A stretch of 64,000 nt of DNA from Salinicoccus albus DSM 19776. GTDB lineage: Bacteria; Bacillota; Bacilli; Staphylococcales; Salinicoccaceae. Positions 1 through 8,093 of the stretch are shown piece after piece. The notes beneath the pieces are model-generated. The model saw only the letters and a list, made by a program, of their open reading frames with translations. It ran no database searches and was not told where the DNA came from. The position numbers and the translations under genes are program-made. How positions within the stretch are numbered: the stretch's first letter is position 1; every line of letters begins with the position of its first letter. The stretch is from positions 1 through 64,000 of the forward strand of contig NZ_ARQJ01000028.1 of the NCBI RefSeq assembly GCF_000385175.1, in the 5' to 3' direction.

Positions 1-214
1 ACTGACCGCATATTGCGGTGACAGATATATTTGGGTCGCTACGAAAACGTGTCTTAAAAGAGCTATATCAAAAGAAAAACTAGCCCAAGCCGGGCTAGTT
101 AACTGTCTAGAATATTATAATACTATTAATAGTTAACAACGTGAATTGAACCGCCGTATACGGAACCGTACGTCCGGTGGTGTGAGAGGGTAAGGCTATC
201 TTACCCTACTCGAT
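1..214 (+). mobile_element. Group II intron, 3' end (maturase tail, domains V and VI)
   Basis: Only the last part of the intron lies in the window. After the maturase stop there is a domain V hairpin (about 149-183): ACCGCCG at its base pairs with CGGTGGT, with a CGC triad at 152-154 and a TACG/CGTA distal stem. Domain VI follows: GAG (184-186) pairs with CTC (209-211), the inner arms AGGGTAAG (187-194) and CTTACCCT (200-207) pair perfectly, and A208 is left bulged as the branch point. The intron should end at about 214 (…CGAT), 6-7 nt after that A. The layout ORF, domain V, domain VI is that of mobile bacterial group II introns. The 5' end lies outside the window, so intactness cannot be judged. 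Confidence 0.88.
2..136 (+). CDS. Group II intron reverse transcriptase/maturase, C-terminal end (partial)
   Basis: This open frame enters from the left edge and stops at TAA 134-136, leaving 44 residues. It ends in a pattern of group II intron-encoded proteins from memory: an aromatic/basic stretch (RYIWVATKTCLKRAISKEKL) followed by QAGL and then LEYYN shortly before the stop. The stop lies 13 nt before domain V, as expected for an ORF housed in domain IV. The complete protein would splice and mobilise the intron through its reverse transcriptase and maturase domains, which are not visible here. The identification rests on the short tail plus the RNA domains that follow. Confidence 0.75.
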   Translation: MTAYCGDRYIWVATKTCLKRAISKEKLAQAGLVNCLEYYNTINS

Positions 215-234
215 TAGATCGGAGGCATAATATC

Positions 235-891
235 ATGTTAAAAAGAATCAATGAGGACATAGAGATGGTAATGGAAATGGATCCTGCTGCGAAGAATAAG
301 GCAGAAACTTTTTTCACCTACTCAGGCCTGCACGCTGTGTGGTCTCATCTGGTGGCGCATAAACTTCATATGAAAAACTATAAAACTGCGGCAAGAGTCA
401 TTTCACAGCTCAGCCGTTTTATCACGGGTATAGAAATTCATCCGGGTGCTGAAGTCGGCCGGAGACTGTTCATAGACCACGGCATGGGTGTCGTCATAGG
501 CGAGACGTGCCGCATCGGCGATAATGTTACACTCTATCAGGGTGTGACACTCGGCGGAACGGGTAAAGAAGAGAAGAAAAGACACCCTGATATCGATGAT
601 AATGTGCTTATATCTGCCGGGGCGAAAGTGCTGGGCAATATCCGCCTCCATGAAAATGCGAAAATTGGTGCCAATTCTGTTGTGCTCAATGATGTTCCAC
701 AGGACGCAACGGTGGTCGGCATCCCGGGTCACGTCGTCAAACAAGCCGGCGAAAAAGTGAAAGAAGCCCGCGACCTGAATCAGACAGACCTGCCTGACCC
801 TATTCTGGATATGATTCATGGGTTAGAGGATGAGATCAAAGACTTTAGAAGCGAAGTCAGAAACGAGGTTAAAGATGGTTCGCATATTTAA
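235..891 (+). CDS. cysE: Serine O-acetyltransferase
   Basis: Transfers acetyl from acetyl-CoA to L-serine, the first step of cysteine synthesis; cytoplasmic. The 218-residue protein has the N-terminal helical SAT domain (about 1-65) and then a left-handed beta helix of hexapeptide repeats. It includes [14 protein letters not shown] with catalytic Asp81-His82, a [10 protein letters not shown] stretch, and the [10 protein letters not shown] end of the helix. Length fits the short Gram-positive form. ATG 235 follows GGAGG (221-225) by 9 nt. The gene overlaps cysS by 17 nt, so the two are co-translated. Its ribosome-binding site starts only a few nt beyond the end of the group II intron, so any transcript from upstream must read through or splice that intron. 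Confidence 0.97.
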   Translation: MLKRINEDIEMVMEMDPAAKNKAETFFTYSGLHAVWSHLVAHKLHMKNYKTAARVISQLSRFITGIEIHPGAEVGRRLFIDHGMGVVIGETCRIGDNVTLYQGVTLGGTGKEEKKRHPDIDDNVLISAGAKVLGNIRLHENAKIGANSVVLNDVPQDATVVGIPGHVVKQAGEKVKEARDLNQTDLPDPILDMIHGLEDEIKDFRSEVRNEVKDGSHI

Positions 892-2269
892 TTCTCTAAC
901 GAGAGAGAAGGAAGAATTTAAACCCATGGAGGCGGGCAGAGTGCGGATGTATGTCTGCGGCCCCACGGTGTATAACTATATACACATCGGCAACGCCCGT
1001 CCGGCGATCGCGTTTGATACAGTTAGACGATACTTGGAATATAAAGGCTATCAGGTCGACTATATATCTAATTTTACAGATGTCGATGATAAGCTCATCA
1101 GGGCGTCGAACGAACTGGGAGAGGAAGTGCCTGTCATTGCTGACCGGTTCATCGATGCTTTCTTTGAAGATACGGGGGCATTGAATGTGAAGAAGGCAAC
1201 CCATCACCCCCGCGTGAAGGATCATATGGACGATATTATTGAATTCATCAAAGTACTGATAGATAAAGGGCATGCCTATGAGTCAGAAGGGGATGTCTAT
1301 TTCAAAACACGATCATTTGATGATTATGGCAAGCTCTCCCATCAGTCCGTCAATGATCTGAAGGTAGGTGCAAGGATCGAAGCGGGGGAGAAGAAGGAAG
1401 ATCCACTTGATTTCGTCCTCTGGAAACAGGCGAAGCCCGATGAAATCAAGTGGGCGTCCCCATGGGGCGACGGGCGTCCGGGCTGGCATATCGAGTGCAG
1501 CGTTATGGCCAGAGAGCACCTTGGCAATACGATAGATATCCATGCCGGAGGTCAGGATCTGACATTCCCGCATCATGAAAATGAAATTGCGCAGAGTGAG
1601 TGTATGACTGACGAAACGTTTGCCAACTACTGGCTGCATAACGGGTATATTAATATTGATAACGCAAAAATGTCCAAATCCCTGGGCAACTTCATCCTTG
1701 TTCATGATATCATCAAGGAGGTTAACCCGAACGTGCTGCGCTTCTTCATGATCAGTGTGCAATACCGTAATCCGATCAACTATAACCGTGAATTAGTCCA
1801 GGCAGCGGCAAACGGTTTGGAACGTATTCAGGACAGCTATATGAAAGCGAAAGAACGGCTTGATTTAGCTGTGGGCAGCGGCGCGGATGAGACATTACTT
1901 AAAATTGTGGATGACAACATCACAACGTTTGAGCAATATATGGATGATGATTTCAACACCGCCAATGCGATTACATCCTGGCATGAGCTGACGACCGAGC
2001 TCAATAAATATCTCCAGCGGAATGCCACGGAGAAAGAAGTGCTTGAACGTTTCATCAATGCCTTTGATATATACAGCCAGGTGCTTGGCGTAGACCTGGT
2101 GGAGGATGAGGTGCTGCTTGATGAAGAGGTTGAGGCTCTGATTGTGGAGCGCAACGAAGCGAGGGCGAGCAAAGACTTTGCCAGAGCGGATGAGATCAGG
2201 GACCAGCTGAAAGCCGAAGGCATCGTTTTGGAGGATACCAAAGAAGGCGTGCGTTTTAAACGTGGGTAA
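875..2269 (+). CDS. cysS: Cysteinyl-tRNA synthetase
   Basis: Class I synthetase that charges tRNA-Cys in the cytoplasm; 464 residues from ATG 875. This start gives the family N-terminus ([15 protein letters not shown]). An in-frame ATG 45 nt earlier would add a tail encoded inside cysE. HIGH motif as HIGNA at about residues 37-41, KMSKS at about 265-269. Zinc ligands are visible as Cys28 (YVCGPTVYN), the Cys of HIECSV, and the histidine/glutamate of FPHHENE. The C-terminal DALR and anticodon-binding regions are present. It overlaps cysE upstream and mrnC downstream (8 nt), giving one cysE-cysS-mrnC-rlmB transcription unit. Confidence 0.97.
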   Translation: MVRIFNSLTREKEEFKPMEAGRVRMYVCGPTVYNYIHIGNARPAIAFDTVRRYLEYKGYQVDYISNFTDVDDKLIRASNELGEEVPVIADRFIDAFFEDTGALNVKKATHHPRVKDHMDDIIEFIKVLIDKGHAYESEGDVYFKTRSFDDYGKLSHQSVNDLKVGARIEAGEKKEDPLDFVLWKQAKPDEIKWASPWGDGRPGWHIECSVMAREHLGNTIDIHAGGQDLTFPHHENEIAQSECMTDETFANYWLHNGYINIDNAKMSKSLGNFILVHDIIKEVNPNVLRFFMISVQYRNPINYNRELVQAAANGLERIQDSYMKAKERLDLAVGSGADETLLKIVDDNITTFEQYMDDDFNTANAITSWHELTTELNKYLQRNATEKEVLERFINAFDIYSQVLGVDLVEDEVLLDEEVEALIVERNEARASKDFARADEIRDQLKAEGIVLEDTKEGVRFKRG

Positions 2270-2666
2270 TTATACCGCAGACAATATGCATCCGCTGACG
2301 CTCGCCTTTTTGGGAGATGCCAGCTATGCTGTATGTATCCGCAGGCATCTCATTGAAGCCGAGCCGTATTTGAAGCCGGATCAGCTGCATAGGAAAGCCA
2401 ATAAACTCGTCAGCGCCAGAGCTCAGTCGGAAGCGCTGCTCTATCTGAAGCGTGAGGGGTTTTTGACTGACAGGGAATGGCACATAGCGAAGCGGGCCCG
2501 TAACAAATCCAGTGCCACACGGGCAAAAAATGCAACAATCAAGGAGTATCGCAATGCTTCCGGACTCGAAGCATTGATCGGTTATCTGGATCTCACGGAG
2601 GACCGCGGGAGAATGGGTGCGCTGATGGAGGAGATTACAAGAATGAGGAGGGATGACAGTGAGTGA
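2262..2666 (+). CDS. mrnC: Mini-ribonuclease III
   Basis: Short RNase III catalytic domain without the double-stranded RNA-binding domain. In Bacillus it matures the ends of 23S rRNA. 134 residues from GTG 2262, overlapping the end of cysS by 8 nt. The N-terminal signature [17 protein letters not shown] contains the acidic residue and glycine typical of the family; [12 protein letters not shown] is the conserved second region. It overlaps rlmB by 14 nt. Start is a GTG without a strong independent Shine-Dalgarno, consistent with coupling to cysS. Confidence 0.92.
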   Translation: MGNYTADNMHPLTLAFLGDASYAVCIRRHLIEAEPYLKPDQLHRKANKLVSARAQSEALLYLKREGFLTDREWHIAKRARNKSSATRAKNATIKEYRNASGLEALIGYLDLTEDRGRMGALMEEITRMRRDDSE

Positions 2667-3399
2667 TGCTTTAATTGCCGGACGCAATGCCGTGAGAGAA
2701 GCATTAAGAGGAGATGCTGATATCAATAAGCTGTTGATTCAGGACTCTGTCAATAAAGGTCAGCTGAAAGCGCTGATCGACCTGGCGAAGAAACGTAAGA
2801 TCGTTGTGCAGACTGTTCCGAAAAGCAAACTCGACGGCATGACGGAGGAGCGTCATCAGGGCATAATTGCCCAGGTGAGCGCCCATGAATACATGCTGCT
2901 TGAGACCCTTCTCGAACAGATTGAAGGAAAGCAGTCGAATCTAATCATACTCGACGGTCTTGAGGACCCGCACAATCTCGGTTCCATTTTAAGGACCTGT
3001 GATGCGACTGGCTTTGATGGTGTGATCATCCCCAACAGACGCTCGGTTCAGCTGACCGAGACCGTGGCGAAAACATCGACCGGTGCGATTGAACATGTGC
3101 CGGTCGTGCGTGTGACTAACATCAACCAGACCATTGATATATTGAAAGAGAAAGGGTTTTGGGTGGCTGGAAGTGACGATGCAGGCGATATGGACTACCG
3201 GCATCTTGCGGCCGATGTAAACATGGCAATTGTCCTCGGCAGCGAGGGTAAAGGAATCAGCAGAAAAACACTTGAAAAGTGCGATTTTATTGTGCAGATA
3301 CCAATGGTGGGGAGCATAACCAGTTTAAATGCTTCTGTATCTGCCGCACTCCTGATGTATGAGGTTTTCAGACGGCAGAATCCTGTTGGAAGGCGGTAA
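2653..3399 (+). CDS. rlmB: 23S rRNA (guanosine-2'-O)-methyltransferase, TrmH/RlmB family
   Basis: SPOUT methyltransferase predicted to 2'-O-methylate a guanosine in the peptidyl-transferase region of 23S rRNA using SAM. 248 residues: an L30e-like substrate-binding N-terminus (1-75), then the trefoil-knot domain with DPHNLGSILRTCDATGF (motif 1), IVLGSEGKGIS (motif 2) and IPMVGSITSLNASVSAA (motif 3). ATG 2653 is preceded by GAGGAGGG and lies inside the end of mrnC. Next gene rae1 begins 2 nt after the stop. Exact target nucleotide is inferred from family knowledge. Confidence 0.93.
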   Translation: MTVSDALIAGRNAVREALRGDADINKLLIQDSVNKGQLKALIDLAKKRKIVVQTVPKSKLDGMTEERHQGIIAQVSAHEYMLLETLLEQIEGKQSNLIILDGLEDPHNLGSILRTCDATGFDGVIIPNRRSVQLTETVAKTSTGAIEHVPVVRVTNINQTIDILKEKGFWVAGSDDAGDMDYRHLAADVNMAIVLGSEGKGISRKTLEKCDFIVQIPMVGSITSLNASVSAALLMYEVFRRQNPVGRR

Positions 3400-3401
3400 T
3401 T

Positions 3402-3929
3402 ATGAAAAGAAAAAAACGCCGTATTCTGCTGGTTGACGGCTATAATTTGATTGGGGCGCATCAAGAGCTGAATCGGGAATCGCGTATATCACTTGAAGAA
3501 CCCAGGACTAAATTGCTCGCGGCGCTCTCCGAATACCATGCGGTGTCAAAGTATGAAATCATCTGTGTATTTGACGCCTATGAAGTGAAATCCCAAGAGA
3601 GCATCATTGGTTTTTACGGCATCACGGTCGTATACACGAAAGAGAAGGAAACAGCTGATGAATTCATTGAACGCTTTGTCCATGACAACTATCATCCCCA
3701 TCTTTGTGAAATCAGCGTTGTTACCAGCGACCTGACTGAACAGAATTCAATATTTGCGCTCGGTGCGTATCGAATCTCCTCGAGAGAGATGTGGCTTACA
3801 TTGTCGAAAGCTGAAAAAAATATCAGCAGAAAAATTGAGGCGATAAATGAAAAAGTGCCCAGACAGAAATTGAATATCGGTGAGGATGTGCATGCAAAAC
3901 TTGAAAAATGGCGGCGCAGGCGTTTTTGA
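3402..3929 (+). CDS. rae1: Ribosome-associated NYN-domain endoribonuclease Rae1 (YacP)
   Basis: NYN (PIN-like) nuclease. In B. subtilis the orthologue enters the ribosomal A site and cleaves mRNA in translated regions. 175 residues with ILLVDGYNLIGAH near the N-terminus (first catalytic Asp), ICVFDAYEV in the middle (second acidic site) and VVTSDLTEQ (third). It ends in a basic tail (KLEKWRRRRF), suited to RNA contact. It follows rlmB after 2 nt with RBS GGAAGGCGG. The name Rae1 is assigned by homology and position next to rlmB and sigH. Confidence 0.88.
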   Translation: MKRKKRRILLVDGYNLIGAHQELNRESRISLEEPRTKLLAALSEYHAVSKYEIICVFDAYEVKSQESIIGFYGITVVYTKEKETADEFIERFVHDNYHPHLCEISVVTSDLTEQNSIFALGAYRISSREMWLTLSKAEKNISRKIEAINEKVPRQKLNIGEDVHAKLEKWRRRRF

Positions 3930-3933
3930 AGCA

Positions 3934-3962
3934 TTGAATATAAAATGATTCCCTCTTATCAT
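3934..3962 (+). promoter_or_regulatory. Sigma-A promoter for sigH
   Basis: TTGAAT (3934-3939), 17-bp spacer, TATCAT (3957-3962). It starts just after the rae1 stop and lies 28 bp before the sigH start codon, so sigH probably has its own promoter besides any read-through. Confidence 0.6.
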
Positions 3963-3990
3963 TTATACAAAAGGCTTAGGAGGGAATGTT

Positions 3991-4632
3991 TTGTACCATA
4001 TTGCGAGCTTTTGTTTTACAGTCAATGAGAGCGTGAACGTGAATGATGAGCTTGACCGCCTGGCACTTCAGGTTTACAACGGTAATCGGAAAGCGTTCGA
4101 TAAAATCGATGAATATTTGCGACCGCAGATCACCAGGATGAGTCATAAGTATATGAACCTCTATCATGACCGTGAGGATATCGAACAGGATATGATGGAG
4201 ATGGCCCTGATCCTGTGCTACAGATACGACTGGCGATTGGGCAGATACCGCAATTATGCACTGCGATCCATCCGTTTCGAAATGTTCAACCGCATCCGTG
4301 AGTTCAAAAAGGTGCGCAGCATTGAATATATCAGAAAAGACAAAGGGATCACATTTGACAGCGGTGACCATCCGGATTTAGGTACAGCCGATCCGCTGGA
4401 TGCTGTTGTGAAGGAAGAACAGATGGAATACCTGATGAGCCGTGGTGTATGTTCCAGGATGGAACTTAAAATTTTAGGGCTGCTGGAACGTGGCTGGACA
4501 ATCGATGCCATCAGCGATGAACTCGCAATCAGCCGTAAAAGTGTAACGAACAGTCTTTACCGCGTGATACGTAAAAAAGAGCTGTTGCGGGAACGTGAGG
4601 AAGCCGGGGAGTCATTTGACAACATGGGCTGA
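3991..4632 (+). CDS. sigH: Sigma-70 family factor, SigH type
   Basis: 213 residues. Region 2 lies about 20-105 (DREDIEQDMMEMALILCYRYD and the aromatic-rich DWRLGRYRNYALRSIRFEMFNRIREF, the core- and -10-binding part). A region-4 helix-turn-helix lies about 150-195 (LLERGWTIDAISDELAISRKSVTNSLYRV). In Staphylococcus the gene at this place is sigH, the competence sigma factor, and the sequence is as diverged as expected for that family. The start is TTG 3991, supported by AGGAGGG at 3978-3984; no in-frame ATG fits this Shine-Dalgarno. A weak start codon after a strong ribosome-binding site suggests translational restraint. Confidence 0.8.
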   Translation: MYHIASFCFTVNESVNVNDELDRLALQVYNGNRKAFDKIDEYLRPQITRMSHKYMNLYHDREDIEQDMMEMALILCYRYDWRLGRYRNYALRSIRFEMFNRIREFKKVRSIEYIRKDKGITFDSGDHPDLGTADPLDAVVKEEQMEYLMSRGVCSRMELKILGLLERGWTIDAISDELAISRKSVTNSLYRVIRKKELLREREEAGESFDNMG

Positions 4633-4644
4633 AATCGTTATAGT
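4616..4644 (+). promoter_or_regulatory. Sigma-A promoter for rpmG-secE-nusG
   Basis: TTGACA (4616-4621), 17-bp spacer, TATAGT (4639-4644). It overlaps the last codons of sigH and lies 25 bp before the rpmG start. Confidence 0.75.
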
Positions 4645-4669
4645 GTATGAGAATTGAAATGAGGATTTT

Positions 4670-4807
4670 ATGATGAAAGTGGCATTGATATGCGATGCGT
4701 GCGGGTCCCGCAACTATACGACACAAACTGAGCATAAAGAAAGGCTCGTGCTTAAGAAATTCTGCAAGAAATGCAGCCGGCATATGACTCATAAGAGTTC
4801 CATCTGA
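4670..4807 (+). CDS. rpmG: Ribosomal protein bL33
   Basis: Small 50S subunit protein, 45 residues from ATG 4670 (44 if the adjacent ATG 4673 is used). It keeps the zinc-ribbon form: CDAC near residue 8 and CKKC near residue 32, so it is the C+ paralogue. RBS GAGGA lies about 5 nt upstream. First gene of the rpmG-secE-nusG operon, the usual arrangement in Firmicutes. Confidence 0.95.
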   Translation: MMKVALICDACGSRNYTTQTEHKERLVLKKFCKKCSRHMTHKSSI

Positions 4808-4827
4808 TTACAGGAGGAAACAGACGA

Positions 4828-5004
4828 ATGGCTAATAATAAGAATTTCCTGCAAAATGTTGTCAGCGAAATGAAGAAGGTGAGCTGGCCGACGGGTCAGG
4901 AGACAGTTCGCTATACAACGATCGTCATGCTCACAGTGATATTCTTTCTGGCGTTTTTCTATGCGCTGGACCTGGGTATCTCCGCTATCATAGACTTAAT
5001 GTAA
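4828..5004 (+). CDS. secE: Preprotein translocase subunit SecE
   Basis: 58-residue single-spanning membrane protein that clamps SecY in the Sec translocon. An amphipathic N-terminal helix containing MKKVSWPTGQET (the conserved SecE signature) is followed by one transmembrane segment (about 30-55, TTIVMLTVIFFLAFFYALDL). ATG 4828 is preceded by AGGAGGAAA. It lies between rpmG and nusG, as in other Firmicutes. Confidence 0.96.
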   Translation: MANNKNFLQNVVSEMKKVSWPTGQETVRYTTIVMLTVIFFLAFFYALDLGISAIIDLM

Positions 5005-5020
5005 CTAAAGGAGAGATACT

Positions 5021-5563
5021 ATGTCTGGAGAAAAGAACTGGTATGCAGTACATACCTATTCCGGATATGAAAACAAAGTGAAGAAGAATCTCGAAGCGCG
5101 TCTTGAATCAATGAACATGCAGGACCAGATCTTCAGGGTCGTAATACCCGAAGAGGAAGAAACGACTATTAAGGACGGCAAGCGGAAGACCGCAATGAAG
5201 AAAACTTTTCCCGGTTATGTGCTTGTGGAATTGGTGATGACCGATCAGTCCTGGTTCATAGTGAGAAACACACCTGGTGTTACAGGATTTGTCGGTTCTC
5301 AGGGTTCCGGCAGCAAACCGAACCCGCTGCTGCCGGAGGAAGTAAAATTCATCCTTAAATCTATGGGTATGGTTGAGCGTACGGTGGATTTCGAAGTTGA
5401 GGTCGGAGAAGCCGTCAGTATTATAGAAGGTCCGTTCAAAAACCAGACAGGAGAGGTTAAGTCCATTGATCAAGAGCATTACAAACTGACGATACTTGTT
5501 GAAATGTTCGGGCGTGAAACGCCGGTCGAAGTTGAATTCGACCAGATCGAGAAGTTGCAATAA
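5021..5563 (+). CDS. nusG: Transcription termination/antitermination factor NusG
   Basis: Binds RNA polymerase beyond the clamp and modulates pausing; 180 residues. The NGN domain spans about 1-115 (KNWYAVHTYSGYENKVKKNL at the N-terminus, KTFPGYVLVELVM, RNTPGVTGFVG). The KOW domain is near 130-160 (VGEAVSIIEGPFKNQTGEV). RBS AAAGGAGAG precedes ATG 5021 by about 7 nt. Last gene of the secE operon; a terminator-like hairpin follows. Confidence 0.97.
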   Translation: MSGEKNWYAVHTYSGYENKVKKNLEARLESMNMQDQIFRVVIPEEEETTIKDGKRKTAMKKTFPGYVLVELVMTDQSWFIVRNTPGVTGFVGSQGSGSKPNPLLPEEVKFILKSMGMVERTVDFEVEVGEAVSIIEGPFKNQTGEVKSIDQEHYKLTILVEMFGRETPVEVEFDQIEKLQ

Positions 5564-5568
5564 TACAC

Positions 5569-5597
5569 TTGTTTTATATTTATAATAATGTTATATT
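5569..5597 (+). promoter_or_regulatory. Possible promoter for rplK-rplA
   Basis: TTGTTT (5569-5574), 17-bp spacer, TATATT (5592-5597). It would start transcription at about 5604, inside the hairpin at 5601-5628, so the structure might act both as the nusG terminator and as a leader element. The AT-rich sequence makes this only a fair match. Confidence 0.4.
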
Positions 5598-5600
5598 ATT

Positions 5601-5628
5601 ATGGTCGAATTTATTCGGCCATCTTTTT
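5601..5628 (+). terminator. Rho-independent terminator after nusG
   Basis: Arms ATGGTCGAA (5601-5609) and TTCGGCCAT (5614-5622) pair over 9 bp with one G-U pair and a 4-nt loop. CTTTTT follows. Confidence 0.65.
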
Positions 5629-5638
5629 ATGGATGCGA

Positions 5639-5673
5639 GTGGGAGGACGAAAACTACAACGTCCTGTGACCAC
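5639..5673 (+). promoter_or_regulatory. Candidate L1-binding autoregulatory structure in rplK leader
   Basis: GTGG (5639-5642) pairs with CCAC (5670-5673), and GGACG (5645-5649) pairs with CGTCC (5660-5664). This leaves an asymmetric internal loop with GA on one side and TGTGA on the other. A stem with such a loop near the start of the L11-L1 transcript is the known mode of L1 feedback control. Assignment is by shape and position. Confidence 0.5.
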
Positions 5674-5699
5674 ATCACGATAACGAGGAGGTGCACATC

Positions 5700-6125
5700 G
5701 TGGCTAAAAAAGTAAACAACGTTGTGAAATTGCAGATTCCTGCAGGCAAGGCGAATCCGGCACCACCGGTTGGTCCGGCGCTTGGTCAGGCAGGTATTAA
5801 CATCATGGGATTCTGTAAAGAATTCAATGCACAGACACAGGAGCAGTCCGGTCTTATTATCCCGGTTGAAATTACTGTGTTTGAGGACCGTTCCTTCACT
5901 TTCATTACAAAAACTCCACCGGCAGCTGTTCTTCTTAAAGAAGCTGCAAATACTGACAAAGGTTCCGGCGAACCTAACAAGAACAAGGTGGCAGCTGTAA
6001 CTGAAGCGCAGGTACGTGAAATTGCGGAAACGAAAATGGAAGACCTTAATGCTGCAGACGTGGAAGCGGCTATACGCATGGTCGAGGGTACAGCCAAAAG
6101 CATCGGCGTTACCGTTGAAAAATAA
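5700..6125 (+). CDS. rplK: Ribosomal protein uL11
   Basis: GTPase-centre protein of the 50S subunit, binding 23S rRNA with L10 and acting with EF-G; 141 residues. The N-terminal domain carries the proline-rich switch [20 protein letters not shown]. The C-terminal RNA-binding domain has [13 protein letters not shown] and [10 protein letters not shown]. The start is GTG 5700, giving [12 protein letters not shown] as in relatives and placed 6 nt after GAGGAGGTG; an in-frame GTG at 5691 falls inside that Shine-Dalgarno. First gene of rplK-rplA. Confidence 0.97.
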   Translation: MAKKVNNVVKLQIPAGKANPAPPVGPALGQAGINIMGFCKEFNAQTQEQSGLIIPVEITVFEDRSFTFITKTPPAAVLLKEAANTDKGSGEPNKNKVAAVTEAQVREIAETKMEDLNAADVEAAIRMVEGTAKSIGVTVEK

Positions 6126-6194
6126 TTGAACAGAATAATCGTATTAATACAACCGTGGGAGGATAACCCGCTATAACCACAAGGAGGAATAGTA

Positions 6195-6890
6195 ATGGCT
6201 AAGAGAAGTAGAAAGTATCAGGCAGCTCTTGAGAAGTTTGACCAGAACGCTTCATATTCTGCTGAAGAAGCGATCAAACTTGCCAAAGAGACAAGCACTG
6301 CAAACTTTGACGCTTCCGTAGAAGCAGCATTCCGTCTGGGTATTGATACACGTAAAAATGACCAGCAGATCCGCGGTGCAATCGTATTGCCGCACGGGAC
6401 TGGCAAGTCACAGCGTGTATTGGTATTCGCTAAGGGCGACAAAGCTGCAGAAGCTGAAGAAGCAGGTGCAGATTACGTCGGTGAGGAGTATATCGAGCAG
6501 ATCAACAATGGCTGGTTCGACTTCGATGTAATCGTTGCGACCCCGGATATGATGGGCGAAGTAGGTAAACTTGGCCGCGTATTGGGGCCGAAAGGTCTTA
6601 TGCCAAACCCTAAAACCGGCACGGTAACGATGGATGTTGCTCAGGCGGTTGAAGAAATCAAAGCCGGAAAAGTGGAGTACCGCGCAGAGAAATCCGGTGT
6701 TGTACATGCAGCAATCGGCAAAGTCTCATTTGATGAAGCGCAGCTTGTTGATAATTTCAATGCAGTCTACGATGCACTGCAAAAAGCACGTCCATCATCT
6801 GCGAAAGGTGTTTATTTCAAATCTGTAGCAGTGGCTTCAACAATGGGCCCTGGTGTCAAGGTTGATAATAGCGCCATGAAAGTGAACTGA
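6195..6890 (+). CDS. rplA: Ribosomal protein uL1
   Basis: L1 stalk protein of the 50S subunit and translational repressor of its own operon; 231 residues, full length for the family. Typical segments are [22 protein letters not shown] in form (here IVLPHGTGK), [34 protein letters not shown], and the C-terminal [12 protein letters not shown]-like tail ([11 protein letters not shown]). ATG 6195 follows AAGGAGGAATAGTA. The short spacer after rplK contains GTGGGAGGA (6155-6163), echoing the proposed L1 site upstream of rplK. Confidence 0.97.
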   Translation: MAKRSRKYQAALEKFDQNASYSAEEAIKLAKETSTANFDASVEAAFRLGIDTRKNDQQIRGAIVLPHGTGKSQRVLVFAKGDKAAEAEEAGADYVGEEYIEQINNGWFDFDVIVATPDMMGEVGKLGRVLGPKGLMPNPKTGTVTMDVAQAVEEIKAGKVEYRAEKSGVVHAAIGKVSFDEAQLVDNFNAVYDALQKARPSSAKGVYFKSVAVASTMGPGVKVDNSAMKVN

Positions 6891-6899
6891 TAATTGAAT

Positions 6900-6928
6900 T
6901 TGACAAACGTGGCTATATTATGTATAGT
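6900..6928 (+). promoter_or_regulatory. Sigma-A promoter for rplJ-rplL
   Basis: TTGACA (6900-6905), 17-bp spacer ending in TG, TATAGT (6923-6928). This is a near-consensus promoter with an extended -10, 10 bp after rplA. Confidence 0.85.
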
Positions 6929-6934
6929 TACGTT

Positions 6935-7078
6935 TGTATTTAAATAATTACCTAAGATAGCAGGAGTGCGGGATTAAACGCACTTAAATCACCATCCTGC
7001 CGAGGCATTAAAAACGACTTGAATTTCTATGCTATACATTCAAGCACTTTTTGCCGTGGGTAAAAGGTGCTTTTTTAT
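6935..7078 (+). ncRNA. L10 ribosomal protein leader
   Basis: The untranslated leader of rplJ-rplL carries the typical element: GCAGGA (6960-6965) upstream and CATCCTGCCGAGG (6993-7005) downstream, with an inner GTGCG/CGCAC hairpin. The free L10-L12 complex binds such leaders and represses its own synthesis. It ends in an intrinsic terminator at 7043-7077, so control is likely by premature termination. Confidence 0.8.
7043..7077 (+). terminator. Attenuator terminator in the L10 leader
   Basis: AGCACTTTTT (7043-7052) pairs with AAAAGGTGCT (7062-7071), with one wobble pair, followed by a T run to 7076. It lies 37 bp before the rplJ start. Confidence 0.8.
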
Positions 7079-7113
7079 TGCACCGGATACACAAAAAATA
7101 TGGAGGTGTAAAT

Positions 7114-7614
7114 ATGTCAAATGTGATGGAAGCTAAGGCGCAATTAGTGGATACGATCTCTGATCAGCTCAAAAATTCCGTTTCAACAATTATTGTTGAC
7201 TATCACGGTCTGTCAGTTGCGGAGATGACTGAACTTCGCAAGCAGTTCCGTGAAGCAGGTCTTGAGTTCAAAGTGTACAAAAACACAATGACCCGCCGCG
7301 CAGCGGAAAAAGCTAATCTGTCTGAAATCAACGACTACCTCACGGGGCCAAATGCCATGGCATTTTCAAATGAGGATGTAATCGCTCCGGCGAAGATACT
7401 TTACAATTTCGCCAAAGAGCATAATGCGCTTGAAATCAAAGCGGGTGTACTCGATGGCCAATTGACTTCCGCTGAAGACGTTAATGCAATCGCTGCACTG
7501 CCATCCAGAGATGGTCTGCTTGCTATGCTGCTGTCCGTACTTCAAGCGCCAGTGCGCAATTTCGCTTATGCGGTTAAAGCAGTCGGAGAAGAGAGAGAGA
7601 ACGAAGAAGCCTAA
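7114..7614 (+). CDS. rplJ: Ribosomal protein uL10
   Basis: Base of the L7/L12 stalk on the 50S subunit; 166 residues from ATG 7114. The chosen start gives [19 protein letters not shown] and follows TGGAGGTG by 5-6 nt; an upstream in-frame ATG at 7051 would sit inside the attenuator. The N-terminal rRNA-binding domain has [17 protein letters not shown] and [10 protein letters not shown]. The C-terminal helix (about 135-166) binds L12 dimers. Probably repressed by L10 itself through the leader. Confidence 0.97.
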   Translation: MSNVMEAKAQLVDTISDQLKNSVSTIIVDYHGLSVAEMTELRKQFREAGLEFKVYKNTMTRRAAEKANLSEINDYLTGPNAMAFSNEDVIAPAKILYNFAKEHNALEIKAGVLDGQLTSAEDVNAIAALPSRDGLLAMLLSVLQAPVRNFAYAVKAVGEERENEEA

Positions 7615-7639
7615 AATTAACTAAAATGGAGGAATTATA

Positions 7640-8002
7640 ATGTCTAACGAAAAGATCATTGAAGAGATCAAAGAAATGTCCGTGTTAGAGCTTAACGATC
7701 TTGTAAAAGCTATTGAAGAAGAATTTGGCGTTACAGCGGCTGCGCCTGTAGCTGCTGCAGGCGGCGGTGAAGAAGAAGCTGCTGAAGAACAAACTGAATT
7801 TGATGTAGAACTTGCAGATCCAGGATCTTCCAAGATCAAAGTCATCAAAGTTGTGCGTGAAGCAACTGGTCTCGGCTTGAAAGAAGCGAAAGAACTGGTT
7901 GACGGAACTCCGAAAGTTGTCAAAGAAGGAGTTTCCAAAGAAGACGCTGATGATATGAAAGAAAAGCTTGAAGAAGTTGGCGCTAGCGTAGAACTTAAAT
8001 AA
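7640..8002 (+). CDS. rplL: Ribosomal protein bL12
   Basis: Mobile stalk protein that recruits translation factors; 120 residues. The N-terminal dimerisation domain ([22 protein letters not shown]) is joined by an alanine/glycine-rich hinge (about 38-52) to the C-terminal domain with [20 protein letters not shown], which contacts EF-Tu and EF-G. RBS GGAGG lies 8 nt upstream of ATG 7640. It follows rplJ by 25 bp and ends the operon before a strong terminator. Confidence 0.98.
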   Translation: MSNEKIIEEIKEMSVLELNDLVKAIEEEFGVTAAAPVAAAGGGEEEAAEEQTEFDVELADPGSSKIKVIKVVREATGLGLKEAKELVDGTPKVVKEGVSKEDADDMKEKLEEVGASVELK

Positions 8003-8019
8003 TTTTCGTGTAAATCAAG

Positions 8020-8058
8020 AGGCTCATGTTAAACAACACTGTTTATATGAGCCTTTTT
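8020..8058 (+). terminator. Rho-independent terminator after rplL
   Basis: AGGCTCAT (8020-8027) pairs with ATGAGCC on the 3' side, extended inward by TTAAACA/TGTTTA. TTTTT follows at 8054-8058. Confidence 0.9.
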
Positions 8059-8093
8059 AGTTTTGGTTCTGAAAAATTCATGGGAGTGTTTTG

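Noticed and set aside
68-101. Hairpin AACTAGCCC/GGGCTAGTT with a T run on the minus strand, looking like a minus-strand terminator
   Set aside because: It lies inside the open frame of the maturase tail and belongs to the intron; no minus-strand gene ends there in the window.
1-234. Cys T-box leader expected upstream of cysE-cysS
   Set aside because: I found no T-box sequence (AGGGTGGNACCGCG type) or specifier stem; the space is taken by intron sequence. It may lie left of the window.
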